DNA of 40,690 bases. Origin: Erysipelotrichaceae bacterium 7770_A6 (GTDB taxonomy: Bacteria > Bacillota_I > Bacilli_A > Erysipelotrichales > Erysipelotrichaceae). The stretch lies in contig QQXM01000192.1 in the NCBI GenBank assembly GCA_014610835.1, positions 2,593 to 43,282 on the forward strand, given 5' to 3'. The notes beneath the pieces are model-generated. The model saw only the letters and a program-made list of their open reading frames with translations. It searched no databases and was not told the DNA's origin. Positions 1 to 8,526 of the stretch are shown here, in pieces. The position numbers and the translations under genes were made by a program. Position 1 is the stretch's first letter. Every line of letters starts with the position of its first letter.

Positions 1-157
1 TTGACAAAAGAAACGATATAAAGCGTTTTCAAACAAGATTAGTGTCGAAAACAAATGAATCTGTCTAATTTCTAACGAAAAATTATGGTTTTTGTTGGAA
101 ATGCGGTACAAAAAAATTTTAAGGATTCTCAAACGTAGAATAGAAAGCGTAAAAGAT

Positions 158-2788
158 ATGAACAAGACAACAAAGGAAATGATCAGTGAATATATCACTG
201 ACAAAACAAACAAATTTGATCTGGTACATACTGATATGTTTACAACCGTATCGATTGCGGATGCATTACATATCTCAAGAAGCATCACTTCTCAATATCT
301 CAATGAGCTATGTGAAGAAGATGAAATTTACAAGGTCAAAAGCAGACCAGTCTACTTCTTTGATGGCGTTGCACTGGAAAAGAAATTCCATGTTTCAATA
401 CGTAATCAGGAATTCCTGGATATGGAAGAAATGATTGAGTATCTAAAGAGATGCGGAAATATCTCTGATGTTTTTACTTCAATGGTTGGACATGATGGTT
501 CATTAAAAAGAACAATCAAGAAATGCAATGAAGTATTCAATTATCCTCCAGATGGTCTTTCGTTCATCATTTACGGAAATGAAGGTTGTGGAAAACAGAC
601 ACTTGCGGAATTGGTTTGTAAAAACTCTCAAGTGAAAAAGGGAATTCTTCAAAAAGGTGCAAAGATCGTTCATCGTGATCTTTCCAATCCTGATCCATTC
701 CTTGTTGAAAAGATACAGTCGTATATCAATGAAAAACAAAATGAATCGATTGTATTGATCCTATCTCATTTTGAAAAAATGACAGATGAAATCAGTTCAT
801 ATTTATTGCAGTTCTTTGAAAAAGGTATAAACAAAAATGTCCACTTTATCTTTCTAGCTTGTACTAGACCGGATGATTTCTTGCCTGTAGAACTTGCAAA
901 GTATATTCCAGTCGCAATTCATATGAAAGACTTCGATGAAAAGCCAAAAGAAGAAAAAGAGGGAATTGTCATTGCATTGTTCGCCAGAGAATCGGATCTG
1001 CTTGGCAAAAACATTCAGATCTGTTCCAACGTATTACGAGCTCTAAGCAATCGAAAATATGAGAACAATATTGATCAGTTATCTAAAATGATCAAATTAA
1101 TCTGTGCACAGGCAATGAGCAGAAATGATGATGAAATCATCGTTCATACATATGACTTGCCAGAAGAAGTATTGGAAAACATTGAAATCACAACAGAAGA
1201 TGTTCGATATATTGATTGTCATTCTTATCAAGTAAGTACAGAAATCAATGAGTATCTTACATATTTCACAAATGTATTAGAAGCAAGTGAAAAGAAATCT
1301 GTTGCGGAAACAATGGATGCCTATAACAAAGTCTATGAACAGATGGCTGAAAAGCTATTAAGAAGTGTTGGTAATGATCGTACATTACGTGGAACAGAAG
1401 CCGCAATTTCATTGATTGTAAATCGTGTTGCACAAAAGTACTTCATTAATATTCCAGGAAGTTTCTCATTCTTAATTGCAAAATTACTTGTTGTATACAA
1501 AGAAAACAGCCTTCAGATTTCTAAATGGGAAGACGAATATGCTAATGCATTGATCAAAACAATTCAAAAGATGAGACGCATTTATGTCAGTGAAACAATG
1601 GTGAGTGATGAATTTTCACAGCTGCTCATGATGAATCTTGAAGAAGAGATTCCTGAAATCTTGAAAATTATTATGAATCTAACTATTTCTTCCTATAACG
1701 CAGATTTCAATAAAAACAAAACGTTTGGAATTGTAATCTGTCATGGATACTCAACAGCTTCTTCCATTGCAAGTGCAGTAAATACAATGATTGGTTCTTA
1801 TGTATTTGATTCCATTGATATGCCAGTCATGACAACTGTTGAAGAAATCAAGATGAAGCTTCGTGACAAGCTTTCAAGAATTAATCAACATGCTGATATC
1901 TGCATCATGGTAGATATGGGATCCCTGGAAAAAATTGCTGATGATGAATTTGCAAAAAATAGAAACTTAGCAGTCATTAACAATGTCACCACAAAGATGG
2001 CATTGGATATTGGCTACAAAATCAAAAATGCAATCCCAATCGAAAAATTTTTTGATAACGCAGAAGAAGATTACAAGGTTGAATACAAGATTCTGAAATC
2101 CAGGAAGAAAGACGCAATCTTATTCACAAGTGAAAGCGGAATCCAGACAGCACAGAGAATGTCAAATCTTTTCTATGATTCCCTTCCAATTGAGATTCCT
2201 GTATCGCTTCAAATCATTTCTTTTACAGAAGCAAAACAAGAAGTTCAAAAGATACAGGAAATATACAACGTGCTATTCGTGAGTGGAACAGAAGATCCAG
2301 GGGTGATAGGAATTCCTTTCATTCCTCTGCAAGATATTATCACCACTACAAACCTGGATCTAGTTTCCACAAAGCTGAGTGGATATCTCAATGAAGATAA
2401 CTTGAAGCAGTTGATTATCAATGTCAGAAGAAACTTTACATTAATGAATATATTGAATTATCTGACTATCTTGAATCCAAAACCATTACTGGATGCAACA
2501 ACTGCAGCAATTGATACATTGCAGACAAGAAGAAAAGTTAATCTTGAAGGCAGGACATTAGTTGCAATCTATATCCATGTATGCATTCTCATTGAAAGAC
2601 TGGTTACAAAAACATCAGTACTTCAAAATGACAATGCGACGGATGAATTCATAAAGAATCATCAGGATTTTATTCAAGATATTCATGCATCATTCAAAAA
2701 CATTGAATCACATTACAGCATCGTTATACCAGATTCAGAAATGAAATACATATATTCGTTTTTCGAACATGAGGGAGAAACAAAATGA
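158..2788 (+). CDS. LevR/GfrR-like PTS-regulated transcriptional activator
   Basis: This regulator probably controls the mannose-family PTS operon that follows; its stop overlaps the EIIA start (ATGA). An N-terminal winged-helix-like region (about residues 30-65, with SIADALHISRS) is followed by an AAA+ region with a P-loop-like GNEGCGKQ near residue 140, an EIIA-Man-like domain with CHGYSTA near residue 528, an EIIB-Gat-like segment near 655 and a C-terminal PRD with His near 807 (IHVCILIERL). This is LevR order. No GAFTGA sigma-54 contact motif is visible and Walker B is poor (IVLILSHFEKM), so the AAA+ domain looks degenerate. The start is uncertain: ATG 158 has a weak AGAAAG upstream and gives the usual distance to the HTH; ATG 101 or TTG 92 would extend it in frame. 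No convincing promoter is visible in bases 1-150. Confidence 0.8.
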   Translation: MNKTTKEMISEYITDKTNKFDLVHTDMFTTVSIADALHISRSITSQYLNELCEEDEIYKVKSRPVYFFDGVALEKKFHVSIRNQEFLDMEEMIEYLKRCGNISDVFTSMVGHDGSLKRTIKKCNEVFNYPPDGLSFIIYGNEGCGKQTLAELVCKNSQVKKGILQKGAKIVHRDLSNPDPFLVEKIQSYINEKQNESIVLILSHFEKMTDEISSYLLQFFEKGINKNVHFIFLACTRPDDFLPVELAKYIPVAIHMKDFDEKPKEEKEGIVIALFARESDLLGKNIQICSNVLRALSNRKYENNIDQLSKMIKLICAQAMSRNDDEIIVHTYDLPEEVLENIEITTEDVRYIDCHSYQVSTEINEYLTYFTNVLEASEKKSVAETMDAYNKVYEQMAEKLLRSVGNDRTLRGTEAAISLIVNRVAQKYFINIPGSFSFLIAKLLVVYKENSLQISKWEDEYANALIKTIQKMRRIYVSETMVSDEFSQLLMMNLEEEIPEILKIIMNLTISSYNADFNKNKTFGIVICHGYSTASSIASAVNTMIGSYVFDSIDMPVMTTVEEIKMKLRDKLSRINQHADICIMVDMGSLEKIADDEFAKNRNLAVINNVTTKMALDIGYKIKNAIPIEKFFDNAEEDYKVEYKILKSRKKDAILFTSESGIQTAQRMSNLFYDSLPIEIPVSLQIISFTEAKQEVQKIQEIYNVLFVSGTEDPGVIGIPFIPLQDIITTTNLDLVSTKLSGYLNEDNLKQLIINVRRNFTLMNILNYLTILNPKPLLDATTAAIDTLQTRRKVNLEGRTLVAIYIHVCILIERLVTKTSVLQNDNATDEFIKNHQDFIQDIHASFKNIESHYSIVIPDSEMKYIYSFFEHEGETK

Positions 2789-3201
2789 AAGAGAGAAAGA
2801 TAGTCATCGCAACACATGGCACATTAGCAGAAGGTTTTCGATCAGCATTAAAAATCATCGCTACAGATGAAGGGGTAGAAACATACTGCTGCTACACAAC
2901 ACCAGATTTCAATCTGGAAAAAACGATTCAAACAATCATGGATGCATATGATGAAGAAACACAAGAATTATATGTATTTACAGATTTATATGGCGGTTCC
3001 GTCAATAACGGATTTGTGAATGCATTAAAAAATCATCAGTTTCATCTCATCACAAATACAACGCTTGGCGTTCTCATTGATTTCATTCTGACAAATCCAA
3101 ATCAAGATGAAATCGAAACAAAACTAAATTCAAATGACTTCAAAGCAGTCTATTGCAATACAGCATTAGTAAACATTGAAGGGATTGAAGAAGATCTGTA
3201 A
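2785..3201 (+). CDS. PTS mannose/fructose/sorbose family EIIA component
   Basis: Cytoplasmic phosphocarrier of a mannose-family PTS: it takes phosphate from HPr on a histidine and passes it to EIIB. The 138-aa product begins with VIATHGTLAEG, so His11 is the likely phosphorylated residue, and carries the family motif TDLYGGSVNN in the middle. Length matches stand-alone EIIA-Man proteins. The start codon overlaps the regulator's stop, indicating translational coupling, and EIIB follows after 18 bases. Substrate cannot be read from this gene; context with two SIS proteins suggests an Amadori-type sugar-amine. Confidence 0.92.
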   Translation: MKERKIVIATHGTLAEGFRSALKIIATDEGVETYCCYTTPDFNLEKTIQTIMDAYDEETQELYVFTDLYGGSVNNGFVNALKNHQFHLITNTTLGVLIDFILTNPNQDEIETKLNSNDFKAVYCNTALVNIEGIEEDL

Positions 3202-3219
3202 AGAAAAGGAGGTGTAAGA

Positions 3220-3684
3220 ATGATTAAAGCACTACGGATCGATCATCGTCTGGTACATGGACAGGTAGCATTTACCTGGACACACTTCTTATCAGCAACA
3301 AGAATCATTGTCATTGATGATAAGGTAGCAAATGACGACTTCCAGAAGATGACGTTAAACATGGCAAAGCCAGCAGGATGTAAACTCAACATATTCTCTG
3401 TCAGCAAAGCACTTGAACGCGCCGATAAAATTGACTCACTGAACGATAATGTATTCATAATTTTCGGAAATTGCAAAGATGCAGCAGGATATATCACTGG
3501 TCATCCAAAATTCAAAGAATTAAATCTTGGTGGCATTGCGAAAAAAGAAGGTTCTAAAAAATATGGAGATGTTGTTTATCTCGCTCCAGATGAAGAAGAA
3601 GAACTTAGAAAGATCCAGGCAACAGGCTGTGAACTGTTTATTCAGCAGTTACCAACAACAAAACGTGATCCTCTGAAACTATGA
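3220..3684 (+). CDS. PTS mannose/fructose/sorbose family EIIB component
   Basis: EIIB receives phosphate from EIIA and transfers it to the incoming sugar. The 154-aa protein opens with the hallmark RIDHRLVHGQV; the histidine of LVHGQ (His13) is the expected phosphorylation site. The rest (VIDDKVANDDFQK, then MAKPAGCKL) follows EIIB-Sor/Man proteins over normal length. A strong AAAGGAGG ribosome site lies just upstream. It sits between EIIA and EIIC in the order typical of these operons. Confidence 0.93.
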   Translation: MIKALRIDHRLVHGQVAFTWTHFLSATRIIVIDDKVANDDFQKMTLNMAKPAGCKLNIFSVSKALERADKIDSLNDNVFIIFGNCKDAAGYITGHPKFKELNLGGIAKKEGSKKYGDVVYLAPDEEEELRKIQATGCELFIQQLPTTKRDPLKL

Positions 3685-3724
3685 TCACAACCATTCACTA
3701 TCGAAAGGGGGTTAATAAATAATT

Positions 3725-4522
3725 ATGCAATTAGTACAAACATTGATAGTGACACTTATTTCGGTTCTGATGATTCTTGACTCCCGTATGCTGGGAAGAT
3801 TGAACTTCGAAAGACCTCTTATGACATGTACCATCTGTGGTTTATTACTTGGTAATTTACCAGTCGGCTTAGCAGTTGGTGCACAAATGGAATTGGCTAC
3901 ATTAGGTATGATGTCCATCGGTGCTTCTGGTATCGATATGAACATGGGCTCCCTGGTAGGATGTGCAATCTGCATCATGACTGGTGCGGATATTGAAACA
4001 GCTCTTACAGTAGCAGTTCCTATGACTCTATTATCCACATTGTTAAACACAATTTCTTCTGTCATCCGTATTCGTTTTACACACATGTGTGATGAAGCAG
4101 TTGATAAAGGAGACTTCGCAAAAGCAAAGAGAGTTGACATTGTGTATGGTCCTGTACTCTATGTCCTGTTTACAATCATTCCAGTATTCTTATCCGTTTA
4201 CTTCGGTGCTGATGTAGTACAGTCCATTGCTTCTTCCGTTCCAGAATGGCTGACAAAGGGTATCTCACTAGGTGCAAATATCATTGCCTTCTACGGATTT
4301 GCAATGCTGTTATCCACAATGGTGAATAGAAATACAGTCGTATATTTCTTCGCTGGATTCTTGTTAGCCGCATATTCAGGACTTGGCTTAACTGCTATAG
4401 CCTTGATCGGTATCGTTATCGCAGTGGTTCTGTATACAGTCAAGTATACAGGTGGTGGATCAAACGCAGCACCACAATCTGCTGACAGCACATTAGATGA
4501 TCTGGAAGATCTAGATAATTAA
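3725..4522 (+). CDS. PTS mannose/fructose/sorbose family EIIC component
   Basis: Integral membrane permease subunit that forms the sugar path together with EIID. The 265-aa sequence is strongly hydrophobic with several membrane spans and EIIC features such as LGRLNFERPL near the N-terminus and GLAVGAQMELATLG in the first third. It ends in a charged cytoplasmic tail. The AAAGGGGG ribosome site lies rather far upstream (about 15 bases), but no other in-frame ATG fits. EIID follows immediately. Confidence 0.9.
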   Translation: MQLVQTLIVTLISVLMILDSRMLGRLNFERPLMTCTICGLLLGNLPVGLAVGAQMELATLGMMSIGASGIDMNMGSLVGCAICIMTGADIETALTVAVPMTLLSTLLNTISSVIRIRFTHMCDEAVDKGDFAKAKRVDIVYGPVLYVLFTIIPVFLSVYFGADVVQSIASSVPEWLTKGISLGANIIAFYGFAMLLSTMVNRNTVVYFFAGFLLAAYSGLGLTAIALIGIVIAVVLYTVKYTGGGSNAAPQSADSTLDDLEDLDN

Positions 4523-4536
4523 AGGAGTAAATGATT

Positions 4537-5376
4537 ATGTCTCAAAAAGGTTTAGAAACACAGAAAAATTATCCTTTAAATAAAAAGATAAAGGAAATCT
4601 TCTGGGGCGCATGGTGCATGCAGACAAACTGGAACTATGAAAGACAGATGAATACAGCATTCATGTATGGCATGTCTCACTGTATTGACCGTCTCTATCC
4701 AGAAGAAGATGAAATTGAAAAGAAGAAAGAAGCATATCGTAGACACTTGGAATTCTTCAATATCACTCCACAGTGTGGTGCATTGACATTAGGTATTGCA
4801 CAGGCTATGGAAGAAGAATATGCAGAAAATCCAGATACATTTGATCCAGCAGCAATCAACGCAGTTAAAGTTGCATTGATGGGTCCTCTATCAGGAATTG
4901 GTGACTCCTTATTCCAGGGAACAATTCGTATCATCGCAATGTCTATTGGTATCTCACTTGCTCAGCAAGGCAGTATCTTAGGACCAATCCTGGCAGCATT
5001 GATCTCTGTATCAACATCTGTATCTATTACATGGTTCTTAGGAAAAATTGGATATACAAAGGGACAGGAATTTGTCAGACAGATGTCTCAATCCAATCTT
5101 ATGGAAAAAGTAATGTTCGTTTGTTCTATCGCAGGTCTATTCGTTATCGGTGGCATGTCTGCTTCACTTGCCAACCTGACAACTCCAATCGCATTCGGTG
5201 AAGCATTCGTATTACAGAATGTATTAGATGGTATCTTACCAAAAATGCTTCCATTAATTATGACATGGGTTATGTATGGCATTATCAAATCAGGAAAAGT
5301 GAAGCCAATGGTAGTTATCATCGGCTGCTTCGTAGCAGGCATCATTCTAAATTATTTTGGAATCCTAGCAGTCTAA
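4537..5376 (+). CDS. PTS mannose/fructose/sorbose family EIID component
   Basis: Second membrane subunit of the permease. The N-terminal half contains the EIID signature WGAWCMQTNWNYERQ followed by AFMYGM, and later GPLSGIGDSLFQGT; the C-terminal half has hydrophobic membrane segments ending in a GxxLNYFGI-like tail, all usual for EIID. An in-frame ATG at 4531 exists, but AAAGGAG at 4521-4527 sits nine bases before ATG 4537, so 4537 is preferred (279 aa). EIIC, EIID and the SIS gene lie within tens of bases and surely share an mRNA. Confidence 0.9.
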   Translation: MSQKGLETQKNYPLNKKIKEIFWGAWCMQTNWNYERQMNTAFMYGMSHCIDRLYPEEDEIEKKKEAYRRHLEFFNITPQCGALTLGIAQAMEEEYAENPDTFDPAAINAVKVALMGPLSGIGDSLFQGTIRIIAMSIGISLAQQGSILGPILAALISVSTSVSITWFLGKIGYTKGQEFVRQMSQSNLMEKVMFVCSIAGLFVIGGMSASLANLTTPIAFGEAFVLQNVLDGILPKMLPLIMTWVMYGIIKSGKVKPMVVIIGCFVAGIILNYFGILAV

Positions 5377-5421
5377 TTGCTTGATTCATACAAAAAGAAA
5401 GGTAAAAAAAGGGAAAAAATT

Positions 5422-6393
5422 ATGTACGACGTAAAATCAATGATCAATGAAATCACATCTAAGAAGGAAATCAATAATATCAGCTTTACAGGATGTGGTG
5501 GATCACTCGCTTGCTTCTTTGCTCCACATTACTATGTAACACATGAATCAAAGAAACTCACAACTGTTTATGAAAATGCAAATGAATTTGCCAATGACAC
5601 TCCAGCAAATGTAGGTGAAAACTCACTCGTCGTTTGTGCATCCCGTAGAGGTGATACACGTCAGACAGTTGCAGCTGCTAAAAAGGCCAAGGAAGTTGGT
5701 GCAACAGTTGTAGGCTTACAGCTTGAAACAGGTACTCCACTTGAAGAAATCTGTGACTATATCATTCAGTTCAAGGACACAGGTGCTGATGGAGCTCTCT
5801 ATGAAGAATCCAAGGGTGCTTATGCATTAAAGATTGCTTATGAACTTGTTAATGCTGTTGAACATAATGACAAGAAGTATGAAGAAATGGTAGCTGCTAT
5901 GGAAAAGATGAACACAATCGTTCCAGAAGCACAGAAGGCAGTTGTACCAGATGCAATTAAGTTCTCTATCAACTATGCGAAGAACGAAATCATTTACACA
6001 ATTGGTTCAGGTACAGCCTGGGCTGCAGCACATCAGCAGACAATCTGCATCTTCATGGAAATGCAGTGGATCAACTCTTCCGCAATCCATTCTGATGAAT
6101 TCTTCAATGGACCATTCGAAATTACAGAACCAGACACAGCATTCTTGCTCCTCAAATCTACAGGTGCTACAAGAGCTGTAGATGAAAGAACACTTGCATT
6201 CTTAGGTAAGTTCTCTGAACATACAACAGTGATTGATGGTTTCGATTATGGTATGAAAGAACTTGGTGAAGTATCTGGATACTTCGATCACAGCTTCTAC
6301 AGTGAGATTCTAGGTGTTTATAACCATCTTCTTGCTGATCGTCGTCAGCACCCACTAAGCTGGCGTAAATACATGTGGAAATATAATTATTAA
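5422..6393 (+). CDS. SIS-domain sugar-amine 6-phosphate deglycase (FrlB/FraB/GfrF-like)
   Basis: Likely splits a phosphorylated Amadori product delivered by the PTS (for example fructoselysine-6-phosphate) into glucose-6-phosphate and amine. The 323-aa protein has two SIS domains: FTGCGGSLACFF and CASRRGDTRQT in the first; IGSGTAWAAAHQQ, EMQWINSS, GPFEITEP and the C-terminal RQHPLSWRKYMWK in the second. These fit the FrlB/FraB family. The usual FFHGPFE motif reads FFNGPFE: Asn229 replaces the His that, with a Glu 16 residues upstream (present here), is thought to do catalysis in FraB. The ATG at 5422 is chosen because AAAGGG lies eight bases upstream; a TTG at 5377 extends the frame but lacks a site. 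A terminator follows. Confidence 0.8.
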   Translation: MYDVKSMINEITSKKEINNISFTGCGGSLACFFAPHYYVTHESKKLTTVYENANEFANDTPANVGENSLVVCASRRGDTRQTVAAAKKAKEVGATVVGLQLETGTPLEEICDYIIQFKDTGADGALYEESKGAYALKIAYELVNAVEHNDKKYEEMVAAMEKMNTIVPEAQKAVVPDAIKFSINYAKNEIIYTIGSGTAWAAAHQQTICIFMEMQWINSSAIHSDEFFNGPFEITEPDTAFLLLKSTGATRAVDERTLAFLGKFSEHTTVIDGFDYGMKELGEVSGYFDHSFYSEILGVYNHLLADRRQHPLSWRKYMWKYNY

Positions 6394-6412
6394 TTCACAT
6401 ACATCTTGGTAG

Positions 6413-6450
6413 TACAGCCTGCTTACTCTCCTTATGCAGGCTGTATTTTT
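6413..6450 (+). terminator. Rho-independent terminator after the SIS gene
   Basis: A perfect 10-bp stem (TACAGCCTGC with GCAGGCTGTA) and 13-base loop is followed by five T. It ends the PTS-deglycase mRNA and would make the MATE-onward genes a weaker readthrough part or a separate unit. Confidence 0.9.
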
Positions 6451-6471
6451 AGAAAATGGAGGTAAGTACAA

Positions 6472-7857
6472 ATGAGGGATACAAAAAAACTGAATCAGAA
6501 AATATTACGTATATTAGTACCCGCAATTCTTGAAAATGCTTTCCTGACTCTTTCTGACATGATATTAACAGGATATATTGGTAGACTCAGTGTAACGGAA
6601 ATCAGTGCGTATGGGATTTCTACACGTGTCTATGGAATATATTTCTCGATATTAAAAGGATTTGCGATTGGTACAATGGTGATTTTTGCTAGAGCCTTTG
6701 GTGCTGGAAAAAGAAAAGAGGGTCTCAATTATTATTTTCAGGCTTTGTTTATCGCATTTCCAGTTGCTCTTGTTGCTGCCGTTTTGATCTGGGTATTTCC
6801 TCAACCGCTGTTATCAACGATGAGTTCAGATTCAACGTTATTGACATATGGTGCATCTTTCTTGCGAATTCATGTATTGACCTATCCTTTCCTGGCAATT
6901 ATTCATTTGAATTCTTCCATGTTTCAAGCTGATGGCAATACAAAAACGCCATTGTATATCGCAACGATTGGAAACCTTGTCAGTATGGTATTGGGATATG
7001 TGTTAATTCTTGGAATTGGTCCAATTCAAGGTATGGGATTACAAGGTGCCGCAATTACAAACAACCTTCGTATTATTGTAATGCTGCTTGTTGGAGTTTA
7101 TCTGTTATTCAATCGAAACAGTGTTTATCGTTCACATGAATTATCTAAATTCAATTTAGATATGGGAATAATCAAAGAATTGATTCGATTTGGTGTTCCA
7201 ACAGCGATAGGAAATTCTTTCTGGAACTTTGCAGCTGTATTCCTGTCCACATATATCTTGAGCTATGGTCAACAGTTCTATGCAGCGTATCAAATTGGAC
7301 TGCAGGCAGAAGGGTTCTGCGACATGATGAGTTCAGGTTTCTTGACTGCTGCGATGTCTTTATCCTCACTGGCCATTGGTGCAAAGGATGCAGATATGTT
7401 TAAGGCCTCCTATAAGCGATTGAATTATTATTGTTATATCATCTGTGGAATTAACATGTTGTTCTTACTTCTATTTTCTAAGAATGTCTTACATTTATTG
7501 ACAGATAAGATGGAATTGATTGATATTGCACATGTATATCTATTATCTATGATTGCATCACAATTCCCACAAATGAAATCGAAAATTGAATATGGATATA
7601 TACGATCCATTGGATTCAGTACATTGCCAACGATTATTGATATGGTTGGAATCTGGGGTGTGCGTGTATTTGGATGCTATCTCGTGAGTTCTGTATTCCA
7701 TTTAGATATTTTCTGGATCTGGATGATTGTCAATGCAGATCAATGGGTGAGATATCTATTATCTGCTGGTGTGATTATTTCTAAAAAAGTATTGCGATAC
7801 TTAGATCAGCCACACTTTTCCTTTCAGTGTGAAGGACAAGTAAATGCATGTAAATAA
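6472..7857 (+). CDS. MATE family multidrug/cation efflux transporter
   Basis: Predicted 12-span Na+ or H+ coupled antiporter of the MatE family (461 aa, normal length). The sequence begins KLNQKILRILVPAILENAF and contains SDMILTGYIGRLSVTEISAYG, a typical first MatE repeat; the second repeat starts near residue 240 (IRFGVPTAIGNSF). Start ATG 6472 follows TGGAGG. It lies between the PTS-deglycase genes and a HAD phosphatase with spacing that suggests co-transcription with the downstream genes. A role in exporting the released amine is possible but cannot be seen in the sequence. Confidence 0.87.
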   Translation: MRDTKKLNQKILRILVPAILENAFLTLSDMILTGYIGRLSVTEISAYGISTRVYGIYFSILKGFAIGTMVIFARAFGAGKRKEGLNYYFQALFIAFPVALVAAVLIWVFPQPLLSTMSSDSTLLTYGASFLRIHVLTYPFLAIIHLNSSMFQADGNTKTPLYIATIGNLVSMVLGYVLILGIGPIQGMGLQGAAITNNLRIIVMLLVGVYLLFNRNSVYRSHELSKFNLDMGIIKELIRFGVPTAIGNSFWNFAAVFLSTYILSYGQQFYAAYQIGLQAEGFCDMMSSGFLTAAMSLSSLAIGAKDADMFKASYKRLNYYCYIICGINMLFLLLFSKNVLHLLTDKMELIDIAHVYLLSMIASQFPQMKSKIEYGYIRSIGFSTLPTIIDMVGIWGVRVFGCYLVSSVFHLDIFWIWMIVNADQWVRYLLSAGVIISKKVLRYLDQPHFSFQCEGQVNACK

Positions 7858-7868
7858 GAGGAGAGAAA

Positions 7869-8525
7869 ATGATGAATGAATTAAAAATGGTTATCTTTGA
7901 TGTTGATGGAACGTTATTAAACACAGAATTTCTATGGGAAAAAGCGTGGGCAGATATTGCGGAAAAGTATCATGTACCTCAATTTTCAGCTGTCTTCCAT
8001 AAAGTTGTAGGAATTTCTGGAAGTGATGTAACGAAAGTACTGGATAAAAATCTTGGAGATATTGAAAATAGAGAAGAACTGTTAGATGCAGCTAGAAAAC
8101 TGGGAACAAAGTACCTCGATGAAAACATTGAATTGATGCCTGGTGTATTGGAACTTTTAGATACACTTGAAAAGCTGCATATTCGTAAAGCCGTAGCTAC
8201 AACGACAAATCGTGAAGCTACAATGAAACGTTTAACGAAAATGGGAATCATTGATCGGTTTGAATATATTCTTTGTGGAGATGAGGTATCAAAAAGAAAG
8301 CCTTCTCCTGAAATTTATTTGAAAGTATTAAAAGCAGTTCATTGTGATCCAGAAGATGTCCTGGTATTGGAAGATACAGGATATGGTGTACAGTCTGCAT
8401 ATGAAGCAAATGCGAAAGTAATCATGATACCTTCTATCAATCCTCCTAAGGATATAGATAGAGAAAATGCTTATAAAATTGTAAATAGTTTGTATGATGT
8501 TCAAAAAATGATTGAGGAATTTTAG
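7869..8525 (+). CDS. HAD superfamily sugar phosphatase / beta-phosphoglucomutase-like
   Basis: HAD hydrolase of 218 aa with motif I MVIFDVDGTLLNTE (nucleophile and acid/base Asp), motif II TTTNR, motif III Lys in KRKPSPEIY and motif IV LVLEDTGYG. A helical cap sits between motifs I and II, as in subclass I phosphatases acting on sugar phosphates. ATG 7869 and 7872 are adjacent; AGGAG at 7859-7863 fits either. The gene is 11 bases after the MATE gene and its stop lies immediately before the next SIS gene's start, so it probably dephosphorylates or isomerises a product of that pathway. Exact substrate unknown. Confidence 0.87.
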   Translation: MMNELKMVIFDVDGTLLNTEFLWEKAWADIAEKYHVPQFSAVFHKVVGISGSDVTKVLDKNLGDIENREELLDAARKLGTKYLDENIELMPGVLELLDTLEKLHIRKAVATTTNREATMKRLTKMGIIDRFEYILCGDEVSKRKPSPEIYLKVLKAVHCDPEDVLVLEDTGYGVQSAYEANAKVIMIPSINPPKDIDRENAYKIVNSLYDVQKMIEEF

Positions 8526-8526
8526 T

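Noticed and set aside
1-6. Consensus TTGACA at the first bases as a -35 box
   Set aside because: No -10 at 16-18 bp; the TATAAA found at 17-22 is only 10 bp away.
60-110. Sigma-54 promoter before the LevR-like gene
   Set aside because: GG and GC pairs are present but not at the required 10-bp spacing.
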